Assembly (NCBI GenBank): GCA_024138015.1
Contig: JAMXBB010000011.1
Span: 69,162,679 to 69,226,678 of the forward strand
Reading direction: 5' to 3'
Origin: Lumnitzera littorea
Taxonomy: Eukaryota > Streptophyta > Magnoliopsida > Myrtales > Combretaceae
DNA length: 64,000 bases
A program made the position numbers and the translations under genes. The notes under the pieces are model-generated. The model saw only the letters and a program-made list of their open reading frames with translations, was not told where the DNA came from and ran no database searches. The stretch's first letter is position 1, and every line of letters begins with the position of its first letter. This document shows, piece by piece, positions 1 through 11,400 of the stretch.

Positions 1-813
1 TTCGACTAACACATTACACGATTGAGGTCATTTTTAGTGGATTGAGAGAAAAATATTCAAGTTATACAAGTAGGTACCCAAAAGTTAAGTGGGTATACTT
101 GTCACAACCTGTTAATAGAGGATATCACATCTTCTATATGAGCGAGCATAAATAATACTTAAACTTGAGGTCTTCATGTATCCTATATATGAAATGCCAT
201 GCTTTGATAATGTTCTATGCAATCTTGATCTAAATTGTAAATGATACGATTATTGGATATGATGTGAAATATAAAAAGGATAGTGATGAGTTAAAATAGA
301 ATTTATCACTCTCTTAGATTAGACAGTCGATATACAAAAACCACTTAGTTGGATGAGAGTGACTCATTAGTTTGTAGCTATGACAAGTTTTGTTGAGTTC
401 AATATCTTGGAAATTACGTAAAATGATTGAATATTGATGAGATGACATGTAATGGTTTGCTTGGAATATCATTAAATGAAGAGATTGTGTAAAATAGTAA
501 TCTATTTATTATGGTTATGGTTCATAGCCTTTCTATCAGGTTAGGTTGCCAATGATTATGGTAGATAACTACCTTAATTTGTATTTGAATAGGCACTACC
601 TTTGTGTACAAAAATTTAGAGGATTGCATATAATAGCATGATTAACAAGAACTGGCCATTTATTAGAAATTTTAATGCCCATTAAAATTACGTCAATGTT
701 TTATTTTGAAATTAGATTTAATTGCTCTGAAATAATAAACTTAGGCAACTTATTGAAATTTTTCTTTCTTTAAAAAAAATATTACAAGGCATTTAGCTCT
801 ATTTTTTACTTTA
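1..813. other. AT-rich flank left of element B, no gene seen
   Basis: No long reading frame, RNA gene or repeat is recognised here. Its right edge is the insertion site of element B. The last five bases, CTTTA (809-813), recur directly after B at 25439-25443, so this stretch was once continuous with the sequence starting at 25444. Confidence 0.6.
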
Positions 814-1502
814 TGTCGATAGTCAATTCTCACCATAAGGACTCTCAAGGCCCAAGCCCACTGAAATACTTACGCTACGCCTTTCAAGTCACAAGGGAGC
901 TCGACCGCAACCATATAGGCCCATTAATATGCTAGTATAAGTACTAAGCAAGTCTAAGCCTTGTCTTCTACTCAAAATGCCTCTAGATACCTTAAACATA
1001 CCTGGCTGCTGTCTATAATGCTTGTACGAGACTCGTTCTTATTCTCTTTAAGGACTACGACTAAAGAAGCCATTAGGCTATGAGACAAACACCTACCCCA
1101 TCCACTGTCCAGTTTGTCTCTCTTCATTTAATGCTGATTGAAACCTATCATACGACCTACTGCCTGGTTATTGAGCTAAGGTAGCTACCTATTACTGATG
1201 AGACAAGCCCATCCCTCAATTTTATACTAACCTACAAAGGGAAGGATGTCCCATTGGTGGCTAACCATGCCACCTCATTAGATCCTATGCCAGCTCACTA
1301 GGATCTACTACATGTCATCAACAATAAGCAGCTTCAACTTATAAATAAAAGTAAGATCTTCAGGTAAAGGAATCGACACTTGTTTTATCTTCTCTTAGGA
1401 AGTCAGTCTTATCATTTTTTCTGTCCTTCATCATACCTCTCTCCTTGCTAACTTGAGCATCGGAGGGACCTCCTTGGTTTAGCTATAGGGGCTTTGTATA
1501 AG
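814..1502 (+). repeat. Element B 5' LTR, left piece (interrupted)
   Basis: Starts TGTCGATAGTCAATTC and aligns along its length with 24677-25360 (TGTTGTTGGTCAATTC). A TATA box (TATAAATA, 1340-1347) matches the same motif at 25204-25211 in the other LTR. The piece stops at the left edge of element X and resumes at 10263. Confidence 0.88.
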
Positions 1503-2423
1503 TGATACGAATTAGTCCAAGGACTTATAAGGCTTGTCACAAGGGTCGGTCTAAGCTTGTAGAAGGCTCAAAAAGAAGGGTGAGAATGCGTATGAATGGC
1601 AATGTAAAGTAAAACAAGCAGACCTTTGACCCACTCTAAAGATATGATGCACCAAAGAACTATTGAGGACTTACGGCTTAACTCGATATGATGCATAAGC
1701 TAATCTAATTGAGGGTACTTGCCACCTAGTCTTGCTTAAGGGCTAAGATAAGAGTGAAGTAAGCAATGGAGAATAATGCTCACGAAAGGAGAAGTATATA
1801 TTCAATATTAGAAATAGTAAGATGATTTGTGGCTACATATACAGTGGGTATTTATACTTGAAAAGTTAAGGCATCCTGCCTAAGAAGGAAAAAGACGAAA
1901 AGGGTAATGTCTTAAATAAGTACGTTACAAGGAATGTCTAAAGGGTATAATTAAAAATACAACAAAATGGGTATTCTGTATAGAAGATTCTATCATAAGC
2001 ATCCTCGGATACGTAGTGGGTAATTAATGGTTGTGTGCCTGGCAAAAAGATAGACAACTATTCAGCTAGCTTGGGTGCTATTGAGTGATGATACCAAGTC
2101 GAGGTAATAGTTTAGTAGTACTGAGCTAATCGGGTTACTTTTTCGAGGTAAATTTAGCTTGGATGTAGTGGGTAGAACTTAGATTCAAGTTGATTGAGCA
2201 ATTGGTCAAATAGGTTGAGCTGTTGTTTGGATGTGTCTTAAGTCGACAACTGGAGACTATCGATAAGTACAAGAGGTTTCGGCTCGACTAGGGCATTAGG
2301 TCGGTAGATTGTAGTAGTTTGGACTCCTTAAATGTAGTGTGTAAAGAAAGAACTCGTTTGGCCATGCTTTCCAATCCTCAGGCTCGAGCTCGGGTTAGGG
2401 GTTCGGTGGTCAAATTCCTATTA
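1503..2423 (-). repeat. Element X 3' LTR
   Basis: About 920 bp. From 1641 onward it aligns with 9492-10262. A TATA-like motif on the minus strand (1849-1856) is degraded in the other copy. This LTR has extra bases relative to the right copy, including about 60 bp near 1900-1960. Its inner end reads CCTATTA where the right copy has CCTATCA, a G-to-A change on the element strand. Confidence 0.78.
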
Positions 2424-2431
2424 TCCCCGTT
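2424..2431 (-). other. Element X polypurine tract (probable)
   Basis: On the minus strand AACGGGGA ends exactly where the 3' LTR begins, as expected for the plus-strand priming site of an LTR element. This ties the minus-strand gag-pol relic to these LTRs rather than to the neighbouring block Y. Confidence 0.5.
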
Positions 2432-2439
2432 GGGTTGAT

Positions 2440-3793
2440 TGGGATTAGGAATCAAATTCAACTGGTCTCATTTGAGTTCTCCTTAGGTCGATAAAGGTTG
2501 AGGTTGGCAACATTAAATACGTCTGACAAGCCAAAGTCTTCTGGTAGCTTTAGTTAGTATACATTATCATTTATCTTCTAGAGTATCTTAAATAGTCCTT
2601 CAGCTTTGGCAAACAGCATGTTCTTCCTCTTGTTTAGAAACCTTTCCTTACTTAAGTGTAGCCATACTTGGTCACTAGGTTAAAACTACTTGGCCTTCCT
2701 TCCTTTACCTTTCTTCTTTAGTTTTCTGGTGACTCGGTCAATGTACTAGGCGACTCATTGGTAGATTACTCGAGGGACTGAGCTCTTGTCTTTGCTTTTG
2801 GATCTTCTTGGTTAAGGGGTAGCATCGGGGTATAGTTGAGGGGTAGTTTGGGGTTAAAACCATAAATGACCTCAACTAGGGCGTGCCTAGTGGTGGTATG
2901 TACTGTTTTGTTGTAAGCAAATTTGACCACAACAGGTAAACGTCTCAGTCGCCTAAGTTCTTTCCTACTATAGCTTGGAGCAATGATGTTAGGGTGCAAT
3001 TGACCACCTCTGTCTAATCGCCAATTTGGGGGTGATAAGAAGTACTGAACATTAACTTGGTTCCCATTCAATGCTAAAGAGTTTTCCAAAAATGGCTCAA
3101 GAATTTTGGGTCTCTGTCCGACACCACACCCTTTGGCATTTCGTGCAAGCAAACTATATCTTGCAAAAACAACAAAGCAATAGCTGAAGCGTCATTAATT
3201 TTAGTGTAAGGCACAAAATGTGCCATTTCGCTGAATCTATCTACAACGACTATTATAGAATCTTTACTTCAGGTAGTTCGGGGTAGTCTAAGGACAAAAT
3301 CCATACTCAAATCAGCCCATGGTTTGGTCAGAGTAAGCAGAGGCATTGCCTTCCTTTGTTCTACTCGGCTTTTTGCTTTCTTACAGGTGGTACATCTCTC
3401 AATCACACAATGCACATCATGTTTCATCTTAGTCCAAAAGAACCTATTATTCAGTAGCTCATACGTCCTTTATTCTCCAAAGTTCCCAGAAAGTCCTCTA
3501 CCATAGGCTTCTCTTACCAGCAACTCTCTTATCGAACAAGTCAGTATGCATAATTTACCTCCTCAAAATAGGTAACCATCCTCCACATGGTACTCACCTA
3601 CTGCTCTTCCTTCTCTATAGTGCTTATATATAGGTCTAAAATGAGAATTATTCTGATACTGTTCTTTAATGTTTGTAAACCCTAACAATCTAGTTTGTAA
3701 CTCAGTGAGAAGAACATGTTTTCTTGATAAAGCATTGGCAACTACATTATTCTTAGCTTGCTTGTATTTGATGACGAAATTGAATCCTTTCAA
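2440..3793 (-). pseudogene. Element X integrase relic, gypsy type
   Basis: Minus-strand translation shows the RNase H/integrase linker (KQAKNNVVANALSRK, 3793 side). A core follows with VVVDRFSEMAHFVPY near 3210-3250 and SDRDPKF and HPQTDGQTEVVN-like segments near 3000-3120. Then comes the plant gypsy tail motif resembling FAYNKTVHTTT and VYGFNP (2850-2930). Downstream, around 2520-2700, is a decayed stretch resembling the KERFP...KLPEDFGLSDVFNVANL tail seen in chromovirus-type plant elements; no clear chromodomain is visible. Integrase would join element cDNA to host DNA. Many in-frame stops and shifts make this copy non-functional. Confidence 0.75.
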
Positions 3794-3799
3794 AAATTC

Positions 3800-5100
3800 A
3801 ACCCATCAAGCTTAGCATTTAGACAGCTTGGATTGCCTTCACAAGTATCTCAAAGACTCATGATCTATATATATGACAAATTCTTCTTGTAAAAGATAAT
3901 GTTGCCATATACGAAGAGCTCAAACTAACGGCAAGAATTCTTTGTTATACACAAAATAGTTCAATTGTAAGCTTATGAGCTTCTCATTATGATAAGCAAC
4001 AAGTTGGCTTTCTTGCATTAGTATAGCTCTAATGTCAACACCTGATACGTCGCATTTGAGCTCAAAAAATCTATTAAAGCTCGGCAAAGTCAAGACTGGG
4101 GTAGAGTTCAAACTTACCTTTACCTCAACAAAACTTCTCTCCTCTTTTTCTCTTTACTTGAACTCTACATTCTTCTTTGAGGCGCTACCATGGTATTGAA
4201 TCTTTGGATAAGGCATCGGTAAAATGATACTAATCTATGGAAACTCTTCACCTTGGCACATAAGGCTGGGGTCGGCCATTCAACAATGGCTTGTACCTTC
4301 TCTTCATCAATTTTTAGTCCTCCTCTAATAACCACATAACCTAGGAAGATCACTTCCTCCTAATAGAAACAACATTTCTTCAGGTTTCCAAATAATATCT
4401 ACACTTAGAGGACATTGAAAACAGCTTTGAGATGGTCAGTATGCATTGCTAGGTCAGTATTGTAGACAAGGATGTCGTCAAAATAAACAATGACAAATTT
4501 TCCAATCAGATCTCGCAAAACATGATTCATCAGTCTCATAAAAGTACTTGGGGCATTTGATAATCCAAAAGGTATGATTATCCACTCGTACAGGCCATGT
4601 TGGGTCTTAAAAGCAATTTTTCATTCATCTCTTTACCTCATTTGAATCTGGCGGTATCCTGACTTTAGGTTGATCTTACTGAATACTCTCGCACCAATCA
4701 GTTTGTCTAATATATTGTCTAGCCTTAGGATGGGGTATCGTTACTTGATTGTATTCTCATTGATAGCTCGGTTATCTATATACGTACGCTAAGTACCATC
4801 CTTCTTTAGCACTAGCAATGCAAGTACAACACAGGAGCTAAGACTTTCTCTCACATATCCTTTCTCTAATATCTCATTTACTTGCTTCTGCAGCTTACGC
4901 GAGATTCATTCTATAACTTGTTTTGTTCGATAGGGCAATACCGGGTATCAAGTCAATGCAATGCTCTATACCTCTGAAAGGGGCTAATCCCTTAGGCAAC
5001 TATTCAAGAAATAGGTCAGCATATTCTTCCAATAGTTCATTAACCACTGGGGGGTAACTCAACTTGCTCCTTCAATTCTAATAGTCGCCTCACTAATAGG
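3800..5100 (-). pseudogene. Element X reverse transcriptase and RNase H relic
   Basis: The RT active-site motif YFDD is intact at 4474-4485, in a context resembling FVIVYFDDILVY. The RNase H start (FELKCDVSGVDIRAILMQE) lies near 4020-4070, with a KLISLQLNYFVYNKE-like segment at 3930-3980. Upstream RT blocks can be followed to about 5100. RT copies element RNA into DNA, and RNase H degrades the RNA strand. The frame is interrupted by stops (for example between 4111 and 4165), so this copy cannot make the enzyme. The preserved catalytic motif contrasts with the RT of element B and suggests a younger copy. Confidence 0.75.
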
Positions 5101-5360
5101 AAGGTTAGCATGTTAGCTTCAAGAATCTCTCATAGCTTTGCTTGACTCAGGACAAAAGCCTTCTTAGTTCCACGAGCCAACTTAGCTTACAGTATACTTA
5201 CTTGGCTCAGCGTTATAGGGTTCAAGGTAATTTTCTTACCATTCTTCTCAAACACATACGTGTTCTTGAATCCACGTACATAACTCTCCGGTGAAAAAGC
5301 CATAGACCACCTAATAACACATGAGATGAGCATATGGGCAATATATTACAAAGAATTTCA

Positions 5361-5669
5361 TTAGAATAATTTCCAATTGAGGTTGATAGCAACCCTTTGT
5401 TGTGTGATATATAGTGCTTTCTTCTTGTTCAGCCAATGCAACTTATTTGTCCTTAGATATGAAATGGCCGGCAACTTAATTTTCTTAATCAGGTCAATAG
5501 ATGCAACATTTGTGTTGCTTCCACTATCTACTATGAGTACACAAACTTGTTCATTCACTTTGCAAGTGATGTGAAATAAATTCTCTCTTTGCACCTCCTT
5601 GGTAGAGGGTTCCAAACTCATTGCACGTAGAAAAACTAAAGTTAGCTTGTCTAGATCTTTAGCAAACAC
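5361..5669 (-). pseudogene. Element X aspartic protease relic
   Basis: A 102-codon open stretch contains the retroviral-type aspartic protease motif VDSGSNTNVAS (DSGS is the catalytic D-S/T-G-S/T loop) near 5510-5540. It lies between the gag zinc knuckle and RT, the normal gypsy order. The family processes the gag-pol polyprotein. The stop at its start separates it from gag and its end is not joined to RT, so it is a fragment of a decayed pol. Confidence 0.7.
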
Positions 5670-5693
5670 ATCCTCTTAACAAAGCTTGCTCTC

Positions 5694-6567
5694 CTAGGTA
5701 GTAATCTCCTCGGGAGCAACCTCCTCATCGGGCTCCTTATCAGTGCTATCTACGTCAAGCTTACCCTTGATAATCATAGTCCTTTTGTTCGGACATTGGG
5801 TGACCATATGCTTAAACCCCTGACATTTAAAGCATTTGATATAACTCGTCTTCCTCTTAGATCCTTGACCCTTCTCATAAGTTCTCAGTGGCACTTCACC
5901 ATCAGTTGGTCAACTCTTCTGTCTAACTCTGACATCAACCCTTCTTCTTAGCTCAACACATTTTCAGTAATCTCGTTAAGCGAGTCGACTCGATTGAATC
6001 AGTCGACTCAGTAAAGGTCGGCTCAGCCTATTCCTCCTCCGTCTTTCTACTCGTTAGGCTATTCTTATAGCCTCGTCTAATGCAGTGAACTGTTGAAGTT
6101 CCACAATATCTCGAATGTCACTTCTTAATCCAATAAGACATCTGGATACTATTCAATTCAATAGTTTATCTACTTCACATCAGATCATAAGCATTTAAAA
6201 TTATCAAATGTACTTATTAACAATTTGGCTCCCTTGTCGCAACTCCTAAAGCTTAGCAAAAGTATCATGTAGGTAGGTAGGTATTTGATACGAACCTATT
6301 TCTGAGAATCCTTTTCATCTCTGACCAAGTGTCGATCTCTCTATATCCTTCTTACCTCCTCATGCAGCAGCATTCCCGGAGAATTCCACAACAACAACAT
6401 TTACCTTCTCATGATCTTCATATTGATAATAGTCAAAGACATGTTTAACCTTTTCCTCCCAATCTAGATAGTCATCTGCATCCTTAGAACCATTAAAGCT
6501 TGAGATCTAAAGCTTCACACATTCAGCAACTCAGGGTGCTCAAGCTCGTTCATCTTCTTCTCCTTGT
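5694..6567 (-). pseudogene. Element X gag relic with CCHC zinc knuckle
   Basis: Minus-strand translation from about 6567 gives an N-terminal stretch with DYLDWEEKVKHVFDYYQY-like sequence near 6430-6480. Further Retrotrans_gag-like segments follow (DTFAKL, IVNKYI, LRSDIRDIVELQ). It ends with a nucleic-acid-binding knuckle CFKCQGFKHMVTQC (C-x2-C-x4-H-x4-C) near 5790-5850. Gag forms the particle that packages element RNA. Several stops and at least one frame shift break it. The probable start (ATGAACGAGC) is only a few tens of bases from the edge of block Y, so the leader of X is nearly all gone. Confidence 0.72.
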
Positions 6568-6599
6568 AACGAAGTCGCGAAGTCGCAACAGTCCCGCCG

Positions 6600-9491
6600 T
6601 GTAAACCATTCTATGATAGAGACTGGCCTCACAGTTCCTACCATAGAGATAATCTACACAAGGCGTCGACGACCACTCGCTTTGAAGTAAACAGTTCGAT
6701 TAATAATTATACTACAATCATGATAAATATCACAAATTTCTATTAAACATATATAATTATAAATAAGTCCACAGAGCTTCCTAGGAAAATTTACATAATC
6801 ACCACAATCTACTAATTTACAGAATAACTATCAGTATTTAACCTTTAACTATAAGGTCAGTCCAGTTACACATTTTACTAAATATCTTGGACCTCACTCC
6901 CTTGGATTCAAAAAGACTAACCTCTGGGTAATTGTAGGGCGGCATAGTACTTGTAGTGATCACAAATCAGAACCTGCAAAAGGATCTATAAGGGAATGAG
7001 CAACTACAGCTCAGTAAGTTGAATTGGAGACTCATGAATGCATACAAGCACAAGCAGGGTTATCAAACAATTATTTTCATGCAATGCAACAATCAAGTGT
7101 CATCGCACAACGTAGTCCGGTCCGTTGTGAAATCAGAGAAATTTCACCCCCTCCGATCCGGGTTGAAGAGTTCCATGTTATGCAGCAGCTCACGACCAAA
7201 CCCAGGCTTGTGCAATGGAGACCTCGCTCCTCCCGCGACTACCTTCGAACCATTGACTTCACCCCCGCCGCGACCTCCTCTCCTGTCACTTAGTTCGACT
7301 GAGGATGAAGAAGGGACCATTTTGCAATCCTGCACTATCCCTTTCGAAGGGGTCGGTATTTGGTTGGAGAGTCCTATGATCCCTTAACGGGTTGCAATGC
7401 ATGACATTTTCGGTTATTAAGGTCGACTAAGATTAAATTCCGGTTAGGGTGTTCAAACAAGTTCATACCAATTCAATCAGTCACAAATTCATTCATAGTA
7501 CAAATTCCAGCACGTATTCAGATACATCAAACACATGCGCAAACTATTTACAAACACAAGCATATACAAGCCTAAGTCTCCGAGCACTACAAAACTAGTA
7601 CTCTATTACAATAAGCAATAACACAACTTACTTGAATTTGCTCGATCGCTCGATCCTTTAGTCGCGAGCTGATTTGTTTCTGGATGTCCTATAATACAAA
7701 TAGGTCCTTTTAGTACTTATATTTTATGGATTCTTATTCTAATTTATAATGTAACTCATTTTCCTCATATATACCTATAACGTATTAATGATTCGTTGTA
7801 TCCTATTTCGGGGTTCGGTTCCTAAACTAGATTCTAGTTTTAATTCCTAAGTCGTAATTAAGCTCGAATCCCAATGTGACATTAATCACATTATGCTCGG
7901 GTATTCAAATATCCTATTGGGTAGTAATTTTGGTATTCTAAACTATTTGGTACACGCTAACCCTAATTGTGGTATCGGATTTATTCCCGATGTGTAAAAA
8001 TCTTACATTTTGAGATATTTACTTAAAATTAAATATTATTTCAGATTTATTATTTTTCTGATTTCAATTATAATATTATCTAAATAACTTTATTTTTTTA
8101 GATTTATTAATTTACATTTTTACATATTCCTAATTTCTTATATTCTTTACCTAATTTCCCTAATTAACCATACTTAGTACCTAAAGGCTAGGATTAGGGT
8201 TCCACTGTAGAGATTAACTTCCCTAAACATATAATTAAGATCCAAATCAGTAATTAACATCCTAATTACCTAATTAACCCTAAATCACCCAATTTTACCA
8301 TCATTTTAGGGCTAAAAATTAACTTAAAATTTTCAAAAATTAATTTTAAAATAATGGCTTCATAGCACTGTTCTACATCATATGAGAATCCTACAGAAAA
8401 AATTTGAGCCCCAAACTACACTCCTAAGCCTATTTATTTTTCGGTTTAATCATGCTCAGGTTTGAACAATTTGTTAAGGACCCTATGTTTCCAGACATAA
8501 TTAAACTAAATCAATATTTTTCCCTAAATCTACATACAATAAAACCTCAGAATAACAAGTTTCATAATTTCCTGGGCAAAATAACTAATTTTACAAAATT
8601 ATACAAAAATCGGGGTGAATAAATGACTAACCGGTTCGAAGCTTTCTGGCCGTCCAAACCTGGTCCAAGGCTATCGGCCGGTCCAGGCGGTGGTTCTAGA
8701 GTAGGGTGGTGGTGGTGGTTCGGTCCCAGGTGGTGGTTCGGTCCCAGGTGGTGGTGGATGGTGGTTTTAGTTCACCTTGCTAATTTGCACAGTTTTCTTT
8801 TTTTTTTTTCTGGATTTTCTCTCGATTTTTTCAGTGTTTCGATTTTTCTCAGATTTCAAACTGGCTAAATGACTTCTGGAATTTTTTTCCTTATTTATAG
8901 ACAATTGTAGAATTTAATGTGCATTAATTTGATGGGATTTTGCCCCAATTCCTTGATTTTTAGCTTTTTGTTTGTCCAATTCTTATTGGATAATTTTTCT
9001 TTTTCTGATTTGAACCTGCCACGACCTGATCTTGCTTCAGTTATCCTCTTCTGATTTTTTTTCTAATTTTTCTATAATTATTTTGTATTTTTCTTTAATT
9101 ATTTACTTAGTTTTCGGCTTATTTCACTAATTACGCGTATTTTTATCTACATGTAAATGCATGTGGGGTATACGTGAACATTCCTAAATATTATTTTGGT
9201 CATTCTAAAATTTTTAGTATATATATAATCTATCTCTAATAATTTATTAGTTATTATATTATACTTTTTGCCTTTTCGGTAATTAGCAGTTATTATGCTT
9301 AAAATTCGAAAATTTTATAGTCTCTTATTTTACTACTTATTTTCTTAAATTTAAGTTTACAGGGTCATTTTTATTGGTATTTTGCTAAATAGTTTATAAT
9401 TTGGGTTTGATTGGATCCCTTAGCTGATCGTCATAAATCTTGGGTTTAAAACTCAAACCTACGGTTACTTGGCTTGGCTTTAGGGCTTACA
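6600..9491 (-). mobile_element. Block Y: long LTR-like sequence (solo LTR?) on the minus strand
   Basis: Minus-strand ends read TGTAAGCCC (from 9491) and GGTTTACA (to 6600), a plausible TGTAA...TTACA pair. A TATA box CTATAAATA lies at 8890-8900 on the minus strand. The sequence shows no protein relic. It includes a GC-rich stretch (7080-7390) and a G/T-rich low-complexity stretch (8680-8770). It resembles the 2-3 kb LTRs of Tekay/Del-type elements. The flanks (CGCCG at 6595-6599, GATAT at 9492-9496) are not a duplication, so one side has been lost or the left boundary is wrong. It sits within the 5' LTR of X. Confidence 0.5.
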
Positions 9492-10262
9492 GATATGATA
9501 CACCAAGGAACTACTGAGGATTCACGGCTTAACTCGATATGATGTACGAGCTGGTCTAATGAGGATACTCGCTATCTAGCCTTACTTAAGGGTTAGGATA
9601 AGAGTGAAATGAGCAATAAAGAACAATGGTCACGAAAGGAGAAGTGTATATTCAATACCTAGCCTTACTTAAGGGCTAGGATAAGAGTAAAGTAAGCAAT
9701 AAAGAACAATGGTCACGAAAGGAGAAGTGTATATTCAATATCAAAAATAGTAAGATGATTTGTGGCTACATGTACAGTGAGTATTTACACTCGAAAAGTT
9801 AAGGCATCCTACTTATAAAGGAAAAGATGAAAATGGGTATCCTGTATGGATGATTCTGTCACAGGCATCCTCAAACATGTGGTAGGTGACTAGTGGTTGT
9901 GCACCTGGAAAAAAGATGGACAGCTGTTAAACTAGCCTGGGTACTGTTAAGTAATGATGCTGAGTCGAGGTGATAACTTAGTAGTGCTGAGCTGATCGAG
10001 TGACTTTTTCAAGGTAAATTCAGCTCGTACATACTGGGTACAATTTAGATGGGTTGAGTTGTTGTCTAGATGTGTCTTAAGTTGGCAATTGGAGACTATT
10101 GATAAGTATAAGAGGGTTCATCTCAGCCAAGGCACTAGGTCAGTAGACTATAGCAGTTCAGATTCCTTAAATGTGGCGTATAAAGAAAGAACTCGTTTAG
10201 CCATGCTTTCCAATCCTTAGGCTTAGGCTCAGGTCAAGGGTCCGGTGGTTTGATTCCTATCA
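9492..10262 (-). repeat. Element X 5' LTR, truncated on its inner side
   Basis: Aligns with 1641-2423. The 138 bp corresponding to 1503-1640 is absent; block Y begins there instead. It contains an 83-bp tandem duplication not present in the other LTR. Confidence 0.78.
9576..9741. repeat. 83-bp tandem duplication within the X 5' LTR
   Basis: Two near-identical 83-bp units (9576-9658 and 9659-9741), each starting CTAGCCTTACTTAAGGG and ending TTCAATA. The other X LTR has one unit, so the duplication arose after insertion of X. Confidence 0.85.
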
Positions 10263-10341
10263 AGAGGTCCTTCATTGTCTGTGGCCAAAGAGTTGTTCAG
10301 AGTTGACTTGGGAGACATAGAGGTGATTACCACCATCACCA
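10263..10341 (+). repeat. Element B 5' LTR, right piece
   Basis: Aligns with the last 79 bp of the 3' LTR (25360-25438) and ends CCATCACCA where the 3' LTR ends CCATTACTA. It was separated from 814-1502 by element X. Confidence 0.85.
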
Positions 10342-10360
10342 TTTGGTGCCTATTATCGAG
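10342..10360 (+). other. Element B primer-binding-site region (decayed)
   Basis: TTTGGTGCC directly follows the LTR, where Tat-type elements usually have TTTGGCGCC...; the match is short and the rest has decayed. The primer tRNA cannot be assigned. Confidence 0.4.
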
Positions 10361-11069
10361 TCCTATTTCAGTTTCCTTAATTTAACTTATATCAAGTCCA
10401 GCCCGCTTAATATAAGTTACTTGACATTAAACTAAGGAAATATTTCTCTTGAATTTTTTTTTAAAAATTGAAGTTGCCAACCAATTCAACTGGAAAAAAA
10501 TAAAATTAAGGTTTTGCAGATGGGAAAATCCTAATTTGACCACTAATTTGCAGATTTTCTAAGAAAATGATTTTTTAGAAAATTAAACCAACAAACAACT
10601 AGGTTTGGGGCTTAATCTATTAAGACTAAGTCACCATGTAAAAAGTAAAGAAAAATTGATAGGCTTTTCTTTTTATAATTTTCTAAAATATTAAAATATA
10701 TACAAATATGCAAAAGATGACTAAAGCGATTTTTTTATTATTTTTATTATGAATTTATAAGAAAAAGGAAAAAAGTTTATTTTATTTTATTTTTTATACG
10801 ATTGCCCCGAAAGCATCTATATACCCATTAGTCAGGATCAAACCAACGTAGTTCTCTTTTATAAAATATTTAGTGGGTGGATTTCTTTTATTTTTTAAAA
10901 AAATTGAGCCAGATATACGTTTATTTACCCATTTATTTATTTTTAAAAAAAACCTAAAAAATATAATTTCACTAAGTAAAGAAAACCTTAACTAACTAAA
11001 TCTTTTTGAAAAATTTCGGTTACGATTGTTTTATTTATTGACAAAAATCACTAAGTGTCAAAAAATATT

Positions 11070-11400
11070 TTTTCTAAATCCTACATATAAGATCTACTAA
11101 AATACGATTTAGATATGTACATTTTCTAAATCTCAACTACAAGATCCATTAAGATACGATCTAAATACATATCTTCAAACATATCTTTTCTAAATCTCAA
11201 TCGTAAGATACGTTGAAAATATGATCTAAATACGTATCTTCATATATATCTTTTCTAAATTTCAACTGTAAGATACGTTGAAAATACAATATAAATACGT
11301 ATCTTTTCTAAATCTCAACTATGGGATACGTTAAGATACATGTTTAGGCACGTATCTTTTCTAAATGCTAAATACAAAATACGTATCTCGATACGTATCT
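11070..11400. repeat. Minisatellite with TTTTCTAAAT / ATACGTATC core
   Basis: Six degenerate units start TTTTCTAAAT at 11070, 11122, 11186, 11251, 11304 and 11357. Spacing falls in two size classes, 52-53 and 64-65 bp; the longer class carries an extra ATATATATC-like piece. Most units include GATACGTTNAAATA and end in ATACGTATC. Confidence 0.75.

Larger units (their letters stand above)
1503..10262 (-). mobile_element. Element X: Ty3/gypsy element inserted in the 5' LTR of B
   Basis: The insertion begins TGATACGAAT and ends ATTCCTATCA, imperfect inverted termini of TG...CA type. The host LTR of B is continuous when 1502 is joined to 10263. The direct LTRs are 1503-2423 (3' LTR in element orientation) and 9492-10262 (5' LTR). 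Gag, protease, RT, RNase H and integrase relics run on the minus strand from about 6567 to 2440. The flanking bases (ATAAG on the left, AGAGG on the right) are at best a decayed target duplication. The inner 138 bp of the 5' LTR and a recognisable primer-binding site are missing, and the LTR-like block Y lies there instead. X must be younger than B. Confidence 0.8.

Noticed and set aside
7019..7387. 122-codon open stretch and overlapping 89- and 63-codon frames
   Set aside because: All lie in the GC-rich part of block Y; three overlapping frames on two strands with no motif indicate composition, not coding.
8623..8868. Open stretch rich in Trp/Phe/Gly/Pro on the plus strand
   Set aside because: It is the translation of a GGTGGT/GGTCCCAGG low-complexity repeat inside LTR-like block Y, with no family pattern.
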